This document shows, piece after piece, positions 28,632 to 36,995 of a stretch of 37,559 nucleotides of DNA. The position numbers and the translations under genes are program-made. Source of the DNA: Alphaproteobacteria bacterium MarineAlpha5_Bin9 (GTDB lineage Bacteria; Pseudomonadota; Alphaproteobacteria; HIMB59; GCA-002718135); NCBI GenBank assembly GCA_002937895.1, contig PTKV01000015.1, positions 1 through 37,559 on the forward strand, given 5' to 3'. Below the pieces are notes generated by a model that saw nothing but the letters and a program-made list of their open reading frames with translations, was not told the DNA's origin and did not search any database. Each line of letters starts with the position of its first letter. Within the stretch, counting starts at the first letter, position 1.

Positions 28632-30905
28632 ATGATTATGAGATTTAATTTTAAATATTTAAAATATTTTTTATGCACTTTTATTTTTTCAATAAATCTT
28701 TATGCGCAATCAAATAAAGAAATTATTATTGAAGGTAATAAAAATGTAGATGATGAAATTATTTTTTCCATAATTAATGATAAAATTACTGATTATTCAA
28801 AAGAAAATTTAAATGATATAATTAAGGTTTTATATTCCACTGGAAATTTTAATAGCATTGAGATTGAATATAAAGATGACAATATTATTTTTAAAATTAT
28901 TGAAAATCCTTCTATTAATTCTATAAAATTTATTGGAAACGAACGTTTTAAAAAAAGTGAAATTTTTGAAATATTTAATGAAGATGATTTCTTTAGTAAT
29001 TATAATGAGTATTACATTAATAATTTTATTATTGAATTAAAAAATTTATATGCTTCATTCGGATATAATATTGTTAATATATCATATATTGCTAATAAAG
29101 TAGATGATCCTTCAAGCAATCTTGTAGATTTAATTTTTACAATAAATGAGGGAGATATTTCAAAAATTAATAGAATATACTTTATAGGAAATGATACATT
29201 TTCAAATTCAAAACTAAAATCTGTAATTAAATCACAACAACGAACATTATTAAATTTTTTCAGTAATACCAACTATAAAAAATATCAGGTCATTAATGAT
29301 AAAAAGCTTTTGATTAATTACTATAAAGAAAATGGATTCAAAGACGTTAATATTGATATTGAAAATGAATTTTTAACAGAAAAGAATAGATTAAATATTT
29401 ATTTTTATATTAATGAAGGAACTCAATATATATTATCAGATTTAAATTATGATACTACAAATTTAAAAGATGATAATGAGGCACTCGATAAATTTTTAGA
29501 TAATGAAAAGAATAAAATTCTTAAAAAATCTAATATTGTTTATAATCCTGAATTGATTAATGAATCTAAAAATAGGATTATAGCGTATCTAAATTCAATA
29601 GGAACTTATTTCTTTAAATTTGATATTTATGAAAAAGAAAACAACGAACTTATTGATATAATAATTCAGATTACAGATGAAGAACCTATATATGTAAATC
29701 AAATTAACGTATATGGTAATTCCAGAACTCAAGAAAAAGTTATCAGAAGGGAAATAAATTTTGCTGAAGGTGATCCATATAATGCTGAAAATATAAAACT
29801 ATCTAACACAAATTTAAAAAATCTAGGCTTTTTTAAAGATATTAAAATTAAAGAGAATAAAGTTGATGATCAAATTGATATTGATATAGTGGTTGAAGAA
29901 CAAACTACAGGTCAATTTCAGGTAGGTTTAGCAGTTGATTCTTTTCAAGGTCCTACTTTTATTACTGGTTTACAGGAAAAAAATATTTTTGGTGTGGGAA
30001 GAGAATTAAATCTTAATATTAATACATCTTCCAATAATACCATATATAAATTTGGAATAGTTGAACCATATATTTTTAATAGAGATATAGATTTTTTATA
30101 TAATCTTTCTTATACAGATAAAGATTTGTCTGATTCTAAATCTTATGAATTATATCAATTTAGTACTGATGTAGGAGTTGAATACGCACTTACTAATAAG
30201 ATAAATCACTCAGTTATTTTAGAGTATCAACTAAAAGATTATACAATAACTAATTCATCAGCTTCAAATAGCATCAAGCGTAATGGAGGAACTAATGCTG
30301 TAATAGAAGTTAGAAATGCTTTAAATTATTATGATTTAGATTCATTTTTACGACCTTCCAAAGGGAGTTATATTAAATTTGTTAATTCTTTTTCTCCAGC
30401 TACTAATGACGATAATGGATATATTACTAATACTTTTAATTATTCTAAATATTATACCTACAGAAAGAAAAATATTTTATCTTTTAAAACTAAAATAGGA
30501 AATATAACATCAATACAAAATAAAGAAATTCCCGTTGATAATAAATTTTCATTAGGAGGACGTTGGTTAAGAGGTTTTGATAGTTTTGGAGTTGGTCCTC
30601 GTGATTCCAGAAGTTCATATGTTGGAGGTAGAAATATTATTGCTGCAAAATTTGATTATCAAAGACCAATATTAGGAGATTCAAACAACCCTATAGATTT
30701 AAACTTGTTTACTGATTTTGGAAAAGTTTTTGATAATAAAATAGATCCAAAATCTTCTACTGAAAGTATTAGAGCTTCATATGGTTATGGAATAAAATTT
30801 TACTCCCCCATAGGACCTATTGGTTTTTCTTGGGCATTTCCTATTCAAGATGAAGAATATGATATAAAAAGAATGTTTTTATTTACTATTGGTAATTTAA
30901 ATTGA
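28632..30905 (+). CDS. bamA: outer membrane protein assembly factor BamA
   Basis: Omp85 core of the BAM complex that inserts beta-barrel proteins. It has a signal peptide (cleavage after LYA, about residue 25), five POTRA domains beginning near residues 28, 95, 177, 264 and 352, and a C-terminal barrel from about 430. The barrel lid motif LRGF is at 646-649 (VRGF in E. coli). 757 residues. The last strand reads FLFTIGNLN, so the terminal aromatic residue usual in outer-membrane barrels is replaced by Asn. The ATG at 28638 is an equally possible start. The stop overlaps the skp TTG start. Confidence 0.94.
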   Translation: MIMRFNFKYLKYFLCTFIFSINLYAQSNKEIIIEGNKNVDDEIIFSIINDKITDYSKENLNDIIKVLYSTGNFNSIEIEYKDDNIIFKIIENPSINSIKFIGNERFKKSEIFEIFNEDDFFSNYNEYYINNFIIELKNLYASFGYNIVNISYIANKVDDPSSNLVDLIFTINEGDISKINRIYFIGNDTFSNSKLKSVIKSQQRTLLNFFSNTNYKKYQVINDKKLLINYYKENGFKDVNIDIENEFLTEKNRLNIYFYINEGTQYILSDLNYDTTNLKDDNEALDKFLDNEKNKILKKSNIVYNPELINESKNRIIAYLNSIGTYFFKFDIYEKENNELIDIIIQITDEEPIYVNQINVYGNSRTQEKVIRREINFAEGDPYNAENIKLSNTNLKNLGFFKDIKIKENKVDDQIDIDIVVEEQTTGQFQVGLAVDSFQGPTFITGLQEKNIFGVGRELNLNINTSSNNTIYKFGIVEPYIFNRDIDFLYNLSYTDKDLSDSKSYELYQFSTDVGVEYALTNKINHSVILEYQLKDYTITNSSASNSIKRNGGTNAVIEVRNALNYYDLDSFLRPSKGSYIKFVNSFSPATNDDNGYITNTFNYSKYYTYRKKNILSFKTKIGNITSIQNKEIPVDNKFSLGGRWLRGFDSFGVGPRDSRSSYVGGRNIIAAKFDYQRPILGDSNNPIDLNLFTDFGKVFDNKIDPKSSTESIRASYGYGIKFYSPIGPIGFSWAFPIQDEEYDIKRMFLFTIGNLN

Positions 30906-31423
30906 AAAATATAGTTTTTACAATTCTTTTTTCCATTATTTCTTTTGAGGCCTTTACTCAAAATATTGGAACTATTAATTTTATTAAAATTTTTAATCAA
31001 TCATCTTCATATAAGCTTTTTATAGATCAAATTGAAGATTTTAAAAAAAAAAATATTGAAACTTTTACTAAAGAAGAAAAGATTTTAATATCTAAAAAGA
31101 ATGAAATTGAAGAATCAAAAATATTATTAAGTGAACAAGAATACATTAACAAAGTAAATGAGTTTAATGATTTAAAAATAATTTTTGATAATAAAATACA
31201 AACTTATAACAATATTATAGATAACAATATTAACAATAATGAAAAAATTATAATTGATAAAGTAACTGAAATAATTGCAAAATTAGCTAATGAAAAACAA
31301 ATAGATTTGGTTTTATCTGAAAAAAATTATTATTTGTCATCTGATAAAATAGATTTAACTAATGAAGTTATTGAAATTTTGAATAAAACTGAAATAAAAT
31401 TAAATTTTACAATAAATGAATAA
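30902..31423 (+). CDS. skp: periplasmic chaperone of the Skp/OmpH family
   Basis: Small periplasmic chaperone that escorts unfolded outer-membrane proteins to BamA. A signal peptide occupies roughly residues 1-20; the mature start IGTINFIKIFNQSSSYK has the pattern of OmpH/Skp, and residues 43-130 are charged and helical, matching the coiled-coil tentacles. 173 residues is the family length. The start is TTG overlapping the bamA stop. The low sequence conservation of this family limits certainty, but the position between bamA and lpxD supports it. Confidence 0.85.
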   Translation: MKNIVFTILFSIISFEAFTQNIGTINFIKIFNQSSSYKLFIDQIEDFKKKNIETFTKEEKILISKKNEIEESKILLSEQEYINKVNEFNDLKIIFDNKIQTYNNIIDNNINNNEKIIIDKVTEIIAKLANEKQIDLVLSEKNYYLSSDKIDLTNEVIEILNKTEIKLNFTINE

Positions 31424-32405
31424 TAAATTCTCTTTAAAAGATATTAAGAATTATCTTTCTGAAAATTATATAAATATACAAACCAATTTAAATGATAATA
31501 CTATTTTTGATAAAATATCAACTCTAGATTCATCTACATCCAATGATTTAACATTTTTTCACAATGAAAAATATTTAAATTATCTTAGCTCTACTAAGGC
31601 TAAAGCTTGTTTGATTAAAGATATATTTGCTGATAAATTAAATGGATCTTGCACTCCTATTATAGTTAAAGATCCATATTTATCTTTTGCATATATTTCT
31701 CAATATTTATTTAACAAGACTTCTTCAAATGGAATAATTGATCCTAAATCAAATATTTCTAACAAAGTAGAAATAGGAAAAAATGTTCAAATAAATAAAT
31801 TTGTTTCAATTCTTGAAAATACATTTATCGATGACAATGTTATTATTGCAGAAAATGCTGTTATAGGTCCAAATGTTTATATCAAAAAAAATTCATATAT
31901 TATGCCTAATTGCGTAATTTCTAATTCTGAAATAGGTGCTGATACTATAATTCAATCAGGATCTATTATCGGAGGAGAAGGATTTGGCTTTACTCCTGAA
32001 AAAAAAATTGAAATTAAACATTTAGGCAAGGTAATAATAGGTAATAATGTAGATATTGGTTCAAATACTACTATTGATAGAGGATCTTTAAATAATACGG
32101 TTATAGGCAATAATTCTAGAATTGATAATCTAGTTCAAGTGGCTCATAATGTTATTATTGGAGATAATTGTATTATTGCATCTCAAACTGGAATTGCAGG
32201 CAGCACTATTATTGGTAATAATTGCCAAATAGGAGGTCAGGCAGGTATATCAGGACATTTAAAAATTGGTGATAATGTTATAATTGCTGCTAAAAGCGGT
32301 GTAACTAAAAATATCAAGAGTGGATTTATAGTAGCAGGTTTTCCTGCCCAAGATATAAAAATTTGGAAAAAATCAATAATTAAACAATATAAAGATATAA
32401 AATGA
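31416..32405 (+). CDS. lpxD: UDP-3-O-(3-hydroxyacyl)glucosamine N-acyltransferase
   Basis: Third step of lipid A synthesis. An N-terminal domain (about 1-100) precedes a left-handed beta-helix built of hexapeptide repeats (about 107-310). Catalytic His244 is in VQVAHNVIIG, equivalent to His239 of E. coli LpxD; GGEGFGF (186-192) binds the nucleotide or acyl chain in the family. 329 residues. It overlaps skp by eight bases and fabZ by ATGA. Confidence 0.95.
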   Translation: MNNKFSLKDIKNYLSENYINIQTNLNDNTIFDKISTLDSSTSNDLTFFHNEKYLNYLSSTKAKACLIKDIFADKLNGSCTPIIVKDPYLSFAYISQYLFNKTSSNGIIDPKSNISNKVEIGKNVQINKFVSILENTFIDDNVIIAENAVIGPNVYIKKNSYIMPNCVISNSEIGADTIIQSGSIIGGEGFGFTPEKKIEIKHLGKVIIGNNVDIGSNTTIDRGSLNNTVIGNNSRIDNLVQVAHNVIIGDNCIIASQTGIAGSTIIGNNCQIGGQAGISGHLKIGDNVIIAAKSGVTKNIKSGFIVAGFPAQDIKIWKKSIIKQYKDIK

Positions 32406-32839
32406 TACTAGATTTAGAAGAAATCAAAAAACTTTTACCTCATAGAGATCCCTTTTTATTCATTGATAAATGCGAAATTACTAGTGTTGGCAAGTCTGGC
32501 AAAGGTTATAAAAAATTTTTAGATAAAGAATACTTTTTTAAAGGACATTTTCCTGAAATGCCTATTGTTCCAGGTGTTATTTTAATAGAATCCTTGGCTC
32601 AAACTGCAGGGTTAGTTGTAGCAAAGGGATTATCAAAAGAAAAAGAAAAATCAGTTTTATTTATGAGTGTTTCAAATGCAAAATTTAGAAAACCTGTTTT
32701 TCCAAATGATGAAGTAATTTTTGAAATAGAAATAATTAATAAAGTCAGAACAGTTTATAAATGTTATGGTGAGGCTAAAAGAAATAATGAAAAAGTATGT
32801 GAGTCTACTTTTTCAGCTATGATAGTGGATAAACAATAA
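32402..32839 (+). CDS. fabZ: 3-hydroxyacyl-[ACP] dehydratase
   Basis: Hot-dog-fold dehydratase of fatty-acid elongation, competing with LpxA and LpxD for hydroxyacyl-ACP. The catalytic His49 is in GHFPEMPIVPGVILIE and Glu63 follows; the N-terminal LLPHRDPFLFID (11-22) is a signature. 145 residues is typical. It sits between lpxD and lpxA, the normal order, and is followed by a 61-base gap, one of the few real spacers in the cluster. Confidence 0.96.
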   Translation: MILDLEEIKKLLPHRDPFLFIDKCEITSVGKSGKGYKKFLDKEYFFKGHFPEMPIVPGVILIESLAQTAGLVVAKGLSKEKEKSVLFMSVSNAKFRKPVFPNDEVIFEIEIINKVRTVYKCYGEAKRNNEKVCESTFSAMIVDKQ

Positions 32840-32900
32840 AGTAACATTCTGCAATAAACTGTATATTGAAAATTATTAACATTTTTATTAATAAATATGA
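32840..32900 (+). promoter_or_regulatory. 61-base gap before lpxA, weak internal promoter at most
   Basis: This AT-rich spacer breaks an otherwise overlapping gene run. TTGAAA (32867-32872) with TTAATA (32888-32893) gives a 15-base spacing that could be a weak promoter for lpxA onwards. I see no hairpin with a T-tract and no clear Shine-Dalgarno before the lpxA ATG. Its function is not certain. Confidence 0.25.
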
Positions 32901-33674
32901 ATGATTCATCCTACTGCAATAATATCAAGTAAATCAAAAATTTCAAAAAATGTTAAAATTGGTCCTTACTGTATTATAGATGAAAATGTATCAATTGATG
33001 AAAATACTGAAATAATTTCAAATGTTCATATTACTGGCAGAACTAAAATAGGAAAAAATAACAAATTTTTTCCATTTTCTTCGATTGGTAATATTCCTCA
33101 AGATTTAAAGTATAGTGGTGAAGAGTCTAAACTTATAATTGGTAATAATAATGTTTTTAGGGAGCACACAACTATAAATCCAGGAACTTCAGGTGGAGGT
33201 ATGATTACAAAGATTGATGATAATTGTTTATTTATGATTGGAACTCATATTGCACACGATTGCAATATTAGCTCAAATGTTATTATGTCAAACAACGCAA
33301 CATTAGCAGGACATGTAACTTTAAAAGAAAATGTGATTATAGGTGGTTTAAGTGCTGTTCATCAATTTGTTACTATAGGAAAATATGCAATGATAGGAGG
33401 AATGAGTGGAGTAGAAAATAATATTATTCCTTATGGATTATATTATGGCATTAGAAAAAATTTAAGAGGTTTAAATTTAATAGGATTAAAAAGAAAAGGG
33501 TTAGATAAAAATAATATTCAAATTATACAAAGAGCATTTAATATTATTTTTGATCCAAAAGAATCAATCACTAAAAATATTGAAAAATTAAAACAAAATG
33601 AAATTATAACAGAAGTAAGTGAAATTATTGATTTTATAAAATCAAATATGCAAAGAGGAGTCTGCAGAGTTTAA
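32901..33674 (+). CDS. lpxA: acyl-[ACP]--UDP-N-acetylglucosamine O-acyltransferase
   Basis: First step of lipid A synthesis. The beta-helix of hexapeptide repeats runs through most of the protein. Catalytic His119 is in IGTHIAHDC (His125 in E. coli), and REHTTINPGTSGGG (87-100) is characteristic. The C-terminal helical domain starts at about 190. 257 residues is a full-length protein. ATG after the 61-base gap; the stop overlaps lpxI by one base (TAATG). Confidence 0.96.
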   Translation: MIHPTAIISSKSKISKNVKIGPYCIIDENVSIDENTEIISNVHITGRTKIGKNNKFFPFSSIGNIPQDLKYSGEESKLIIGNNNVFREHTTINPGTSGGGMITKIDDNCLFMIGTHIAHDCNISSNVIMSNNATLAGHVTLKENVIIGGLSAVHQFVTIGKYAMIGGMSGVENNIIPYGLYYGIRKNLRGLNLIGLKRKGLDKNNIQIIQRAFNIIFDPKESITKNIEKLKQNEIITEVSEIIDFIKSNMQRGVCRV

Positions 33675-34489
33675 TGTCATTAATTGGAATAATATCAGGT
33701 TCAGGCAAGTTACCAATAGAAATTGGAAATAGATTAATAAATAATGGAAATCAGGTAATTTTTTTTTGTATTGAAAACAATGTAATTAAAAGTAACTATA
33801 AAAAATATAATCATCACTTCTTTAAATTAAACTCTATTAAAAAAATTATAAATCTTTTTAATAGTTATAATGTATCAAATTTAATTCTAGCTGGAGGAAT
33901 TAGAAGACCAAGTATCAAGGATATAAAATTTGATTTATACACTCTTAAATTTATCAAGCATTTTGGATTAGAAAAAAGAGGGGATGATAGCTTACTTTTA
34001 TCCATAGTAAATTTCTTTGAAAAAGAAGGTTTTAAATTTATAGATTGGAAAAAAAAGTGTGCTAATTTATTTTCAGATGAAAAGTATTTAACTAAAAAAA
34101 AACCAACTAATTCTAGTTTATCTAATTTAGAAAAAGGATTAAATTTCTTTAAAAAAATAGGAAGAACTGATCTTTGTCAAAGCTTGATCATTCAAAATAA
34201 AATTATATTGGGCATAGAGGCAGCAGAAGGGACAGATGAATTGATAAAAAGATGTAATGAATATAAAAAAAAAGGTGATAAAGGTGTATTAATTAAGCTT
34301 AGCAAATATAATCAAGATACTAGATTTGACATTCCTGTAATAGGATTAAATACAGTTAAATTAATTAAAAAATATAATTATGAAGGAATATTTTTAGAAA
34401 AAAATAAATTAATTATTATTGAAAAGGACAAAGTTATAAAATACTGTGATAATAATTCTCTTTTTATATCTTCTGTTAATAAAAATTGA
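33674..34489 (+). CDS. lpxI: UDP-2,3-diacylglucosamine pyrophosphatase LpxI
   Basis: Cleaves UDP-2,3-diacylglucosamine to lipid X; LpxI is the alphaproteobacterial replacement for E. coli LpxH. The N-terminal ISGSGKLP (7-14), LILAGGIRRP near 75, GIEAAEGTDELI near 178 and DTRFDIPVIGLNTV near the C-terminus, with Asp219 as the likely catalytic acid, match the family. 271 residues. Between lpxA and lpxB, which fits the pathway order exactly. Overlaps lpxB by four bases. Confidence 0.93.
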   Translation: MSLIGIISGSGKLPIEIGNRLINNGNQVIFFCIENNVIKSNYKKYNHHFFKLNSIKKIINLFNSYNVSNLILAGGIRRPSIKDIKFDLYTLKFIKHFGLEKRGDDSLLLSIVNFFEKEGFKFIDWKKKCANLFSDEKYLTKKKPTNSSLSNLEKGLNFFKKIGRTDLCQSLIIQNKIILGIEAAEGTDELIKRCNEYKKKGDKGVLIKLSKYNQDTRFDIPVIGLNTVKLIKKYNYEGIFLEKNKLIIIEKDKVIKYCDNNSLFISSVNKN

Positions 34490-35631
34490 AAAAATCAAAT
34501 TTAAAATTTTTTATTTGTGCAACTGAACAATCAGGTGAAAATTTAGCTCATAAGATAATAAAAGAAATTAAATTAAAGATACCCAAATCTAAATTTGCAG
34601 GAGTAGCTGGAACTAAAACTTCAAAATTTTTTTATAAAAAAATATATTCAACAAGTGATTTTAAATCAATTGGTATAATAGAATTGTTTGGTTCTATAAG
34701 AAAATATATTAAAATGATAGATCATTTATCTGAAGTTATAATTAAAGAAAAATTTGATTTTGTAATAACATTTGATTCACCAGATTTTAATTATAGATTA
34801 GCAAAAAAAATAAAATCAAAAAAATATTTAGGAAAAGCAATTCATTTTGTTGCTCCTACCGTGTGGGCATGGAGAAAAAATAGAGCTAAGCTTTTTTCAA
34901 AAGTATACGATAAATTATTTACTATTTTGCCTTTTGAAAATAAATATTTTGAAAAATATAATCTTAGTACAACATTTATTGGTCATCCTATTTATTATTT
35001 AAATAAAAGTTATAAATATAAATATAAATATAATAAAAAATCATATATTGCATTTTTACCAGGAAGTAGAGAAACAGAAATTAAAAGTTTAATGAGATAT
35101 TTTGATTTAGCTTCGAAATATTTATATGAAAATAAATACAACTTTAAAATCTTTATTCCTACCTTACCCCATCTTAAAAAATTAATAAATCATCATACCC
35201 TAAATTGGACTATAAAACCTGAAATTATTACTGATTCAAAATTAATTGAAAAAAAATTTAAATTAACATACTTTGCAATAGTATGTTCAGGCACTGCTTC
35301 TTTGGAAATTACTCTTAGAAAAATACCTCAGTTAGTTATTTATAAATTGAATATTTTTACTGAAATTATATTAAAATTAATGTCTGATATAAGATATGCA
35401 AATTTAATTAATATACTTTCTTCTAAAATGATTATTCCTGAAATAACAAATTCTAATTTAAATGACAGGGTTTTTATAAAAAGTTTATCTAATTTAATTA
35501 ATAATTATAAATTTCAATATAAATCACAAATTATTGGTTCTAAAAAATATATTAATAAATTTATATTAAAAAAATCTCCATCAGAAATTTCTATAAAAGA
35601 AATAAAAAATTATTTTTTCCAAAGCCATTGA
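34486..35631 (+). CDS. lpxB: lipid-A-disaccharide synthase
   Basis: GT19 glycosyltransferase that joins UDP-diacylglucosamine and lipid X. Family features seen: an N-terminal glycine-rich motif (ATEQSGEN, 12-19, where AGExSGD is usual), [10 protein letters not shown] (121-130), GHP (166-168) and [10 protein letters not shown] (190-199). 381 residues. It starts with TTG in an overlap with lpxI. A tandem TATAAA repeat codes for alternating Tyr-Lys between GHP and the GSR motif. Its last 22 bases overlap the opposite-strand end of gltA. Confidence 0.93.
   Translation: MKKSNLKFFICATEQSGENLAHKIIKEIKLKIPKSKFAGVAGTKTSKFFYKKIYSTSDFKSIGIIELFGSIRKYIKMIDHLSEVIIKEKFDFVITFDSPDFNYRLAKKIKSKKYLGKAIHFVAPTVWAWRKNRAKLFSKVYDKLFTILPFENKYFEKYNLSTTFIGHPIYYLNKSYKYKYKYNKKSYIAFLPGSRETEIKSLMRYFDLASKYLYENKYNFKIFIPTLPHLKKLINHHTLNWTIKPEIITDSKLIEKKFKLTYFAIVCSGTASLEITLRKIPQLVIYKLNIFTEIILKLMSDIRYANLINILSSKMIIPEITNSNLNDRVFIKSLSNLINNYKFQYKSQIIGSKKYINKFILKKSPSEISIKEIKNYFFQSH
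35011..35034 (+). repeat. TATAAA hexamer tandem repeat inside lpxB
   Basis: Three exact TATAAA units and a fourth TATAAT variant run from 35011 to 35034, in frame, coding for residues 176-183 of LpxB (Tyr-Lys repeated, ending Tyr-Asn). Unit length is a multiple of three, so slippage would change length without breaking the frame. In AT-rich DNA such short repeats can arise by chance. Confidence 0.7.
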
Positions 35632-36968
35632 AATATTGATTTTTTTTCTCTTCTATTAACTTCTTCATATGATCTAGAATTCTTTCCATTATATAGTTGT
35701 CTTGGTCTGCCTATTTTATTTACTGGATCCTCTATCATTTCTTTCCATTGTGATATCCAGCCTACAGTTCTTCCAATGGCAAAAAGAACTGTGAACATAC
35801 TAGTAGGAAATCCTATTGCTTTTAGAATTATGCCAGAGTAAAAATCTACATTTGGATATAATTTTTTATCTATAAAATATTTATCTTTTAGTGCTATTTC
35901 TTCTAATTGAAGCGCAGTTTTAAGCAACGGGTCATCTTTTATATTTAATTCTTCAAGAATTTCGTGAGCAGTTTTTTTCATTACATCTGCTCTTGGATCA
36001 TAATTTTTATATACTCTATGACCAAAGCCCATAAGTCTAAATGGATCATCTTTATCTTTAGCTTTTTCTATATATTTATCAATATTAGACACATCACCTA
36101 TTTCTTCTAACATTCTTATAACTGCTTCATTAGCTCCACCATGAGCAGGCCCCCATAATGAGGCTATTCCAGCTGCAATACACGCAAATGGGTTAGCACC
36201 TGATGATCCAGCTAATCTAACAGTAGAAGTTGATGCATTTTGTTCATGATCTGCATGCAATATAAAGAATCTATCCATTGCTTTTGCTATTACAGGATTA
36301 ACTTTGTAATTGTTTGTAGGTAAAGAGAAAGTCATATGTAAAAAATTTTCTGAATAAGATAAATGATTTTGAGGATATACGAAAGGTTGTCCTATTGAAT
36401 ATTTATAGGCCATTGCACCTATAGTAGCAATTTTTGCTATTAATCTATGACACGCGATCATTCTTTGGTTTATATCTGAAAAATCTGTGCTATCATGGTA
36501 AAAAGCTGAAAGTGCACCTACAACACCTACCATTATTGCCATGGGGTGCGCATCTCTTCTAAATCCTCTATAAAAATATACTAATTGTTCGTTTAGCATT
36601 GTATGATTTGTAATTACATTTTGAAATTTAGATTTATCTTCTTGAGAAGGTAATTCACCGTGAAGTAGCAAATAGCAAACCTCTAAAAAATTACTATGAT
36701 ATGCCAAATCTTTAATATCATACCCTCTATGTCTTAAAATCCCTTTGTGCCCATCAATAAAGGTTATTTCAGATGAGCATGATGCAGTTGAGGTGAATCC
36801 AGGATCAAATGTAAACATACCAGTTTTTTTATAAAGATCCCTAATGTCTAAAACTTTTGGCCCTTCACTTCCTTCAATAATAGGCACATCATATGATTGT
36901 CCATTTTCATTATCAAATAGTGTAAATGATTTTAAATTATTTTTATTATATTCTTGAAAATCTGACAT
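35610..36968 (-). CDS. gltA: citrate synthase
   Basis: Joins acetyl-CoA and oxaloacetate to citrate, entering the TCA cycle. Type II (hexameric Gram-negative) architecture, 452 residues. The catalytic residues are His276 ([11 protein letters not shown]), His317 (GFGHRVYKN) and Asp375 ([10 protein letters not shown]); [15 protein letters not shown] (238-252) is the other hallmark. The N-terminal beta-rich domain before residue 50 is normal for this type. It is on the minus strand, 27 bases after gltX, so the two are probably co-transcribed. The 3' end overlaps lpxB by 22 bases. Confidence 0.97.
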   Translation of the reverse strand: MSDFQEYNKNNLKSFTLFDNENGQSYDVPIIEGSEGPKVLDIRDLYKKTGMFTFDPGFTSTASCSSEITFIDGHKGILRHRGYDIKDLAYHSNFLEVCYLLLHGELPSQEDKSKFQNVITNHTMLNEQLVYFYRGFRRDAHPMAIMVGVVGALSAFYHDSTDFSDINQRMIACHRLIAKIATIGAMAYKYSIGQPFVYPQNHLSYSENFLHMTFSLPTNNYKVNPVIAKAMDRFFILHADHEQNASTSTVRLAGSSGANPFACIAAGIASLWGPAHGGANEAVIRMLEEIGDVSNIDKYIEKAKDKDDPFRLMGFGHRVYKNYDPRADVMKKTAHEILEELNIKDDPLLKTALQLEEIALKDKYFIDKKLYPNVDFYSGIILKAIGFPTSMFTVLFAIGRTVGWISQWKEMIEDPVNKIGRPRQLYNGKNSRSYEEVNRREKKSIFQWLWKK

Positions 36969-36995
36969 GATATTTACTTATAACATATTTTACTA

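Noticed and set aside
35604-35618. A-tract/T-tract palindrome near the lpxB and gltA ends as a bidirectional terminator
   Set aside because: It contains only A and T, has almost no loop and no GC stem, so it would not form a stable terminator hairpin.
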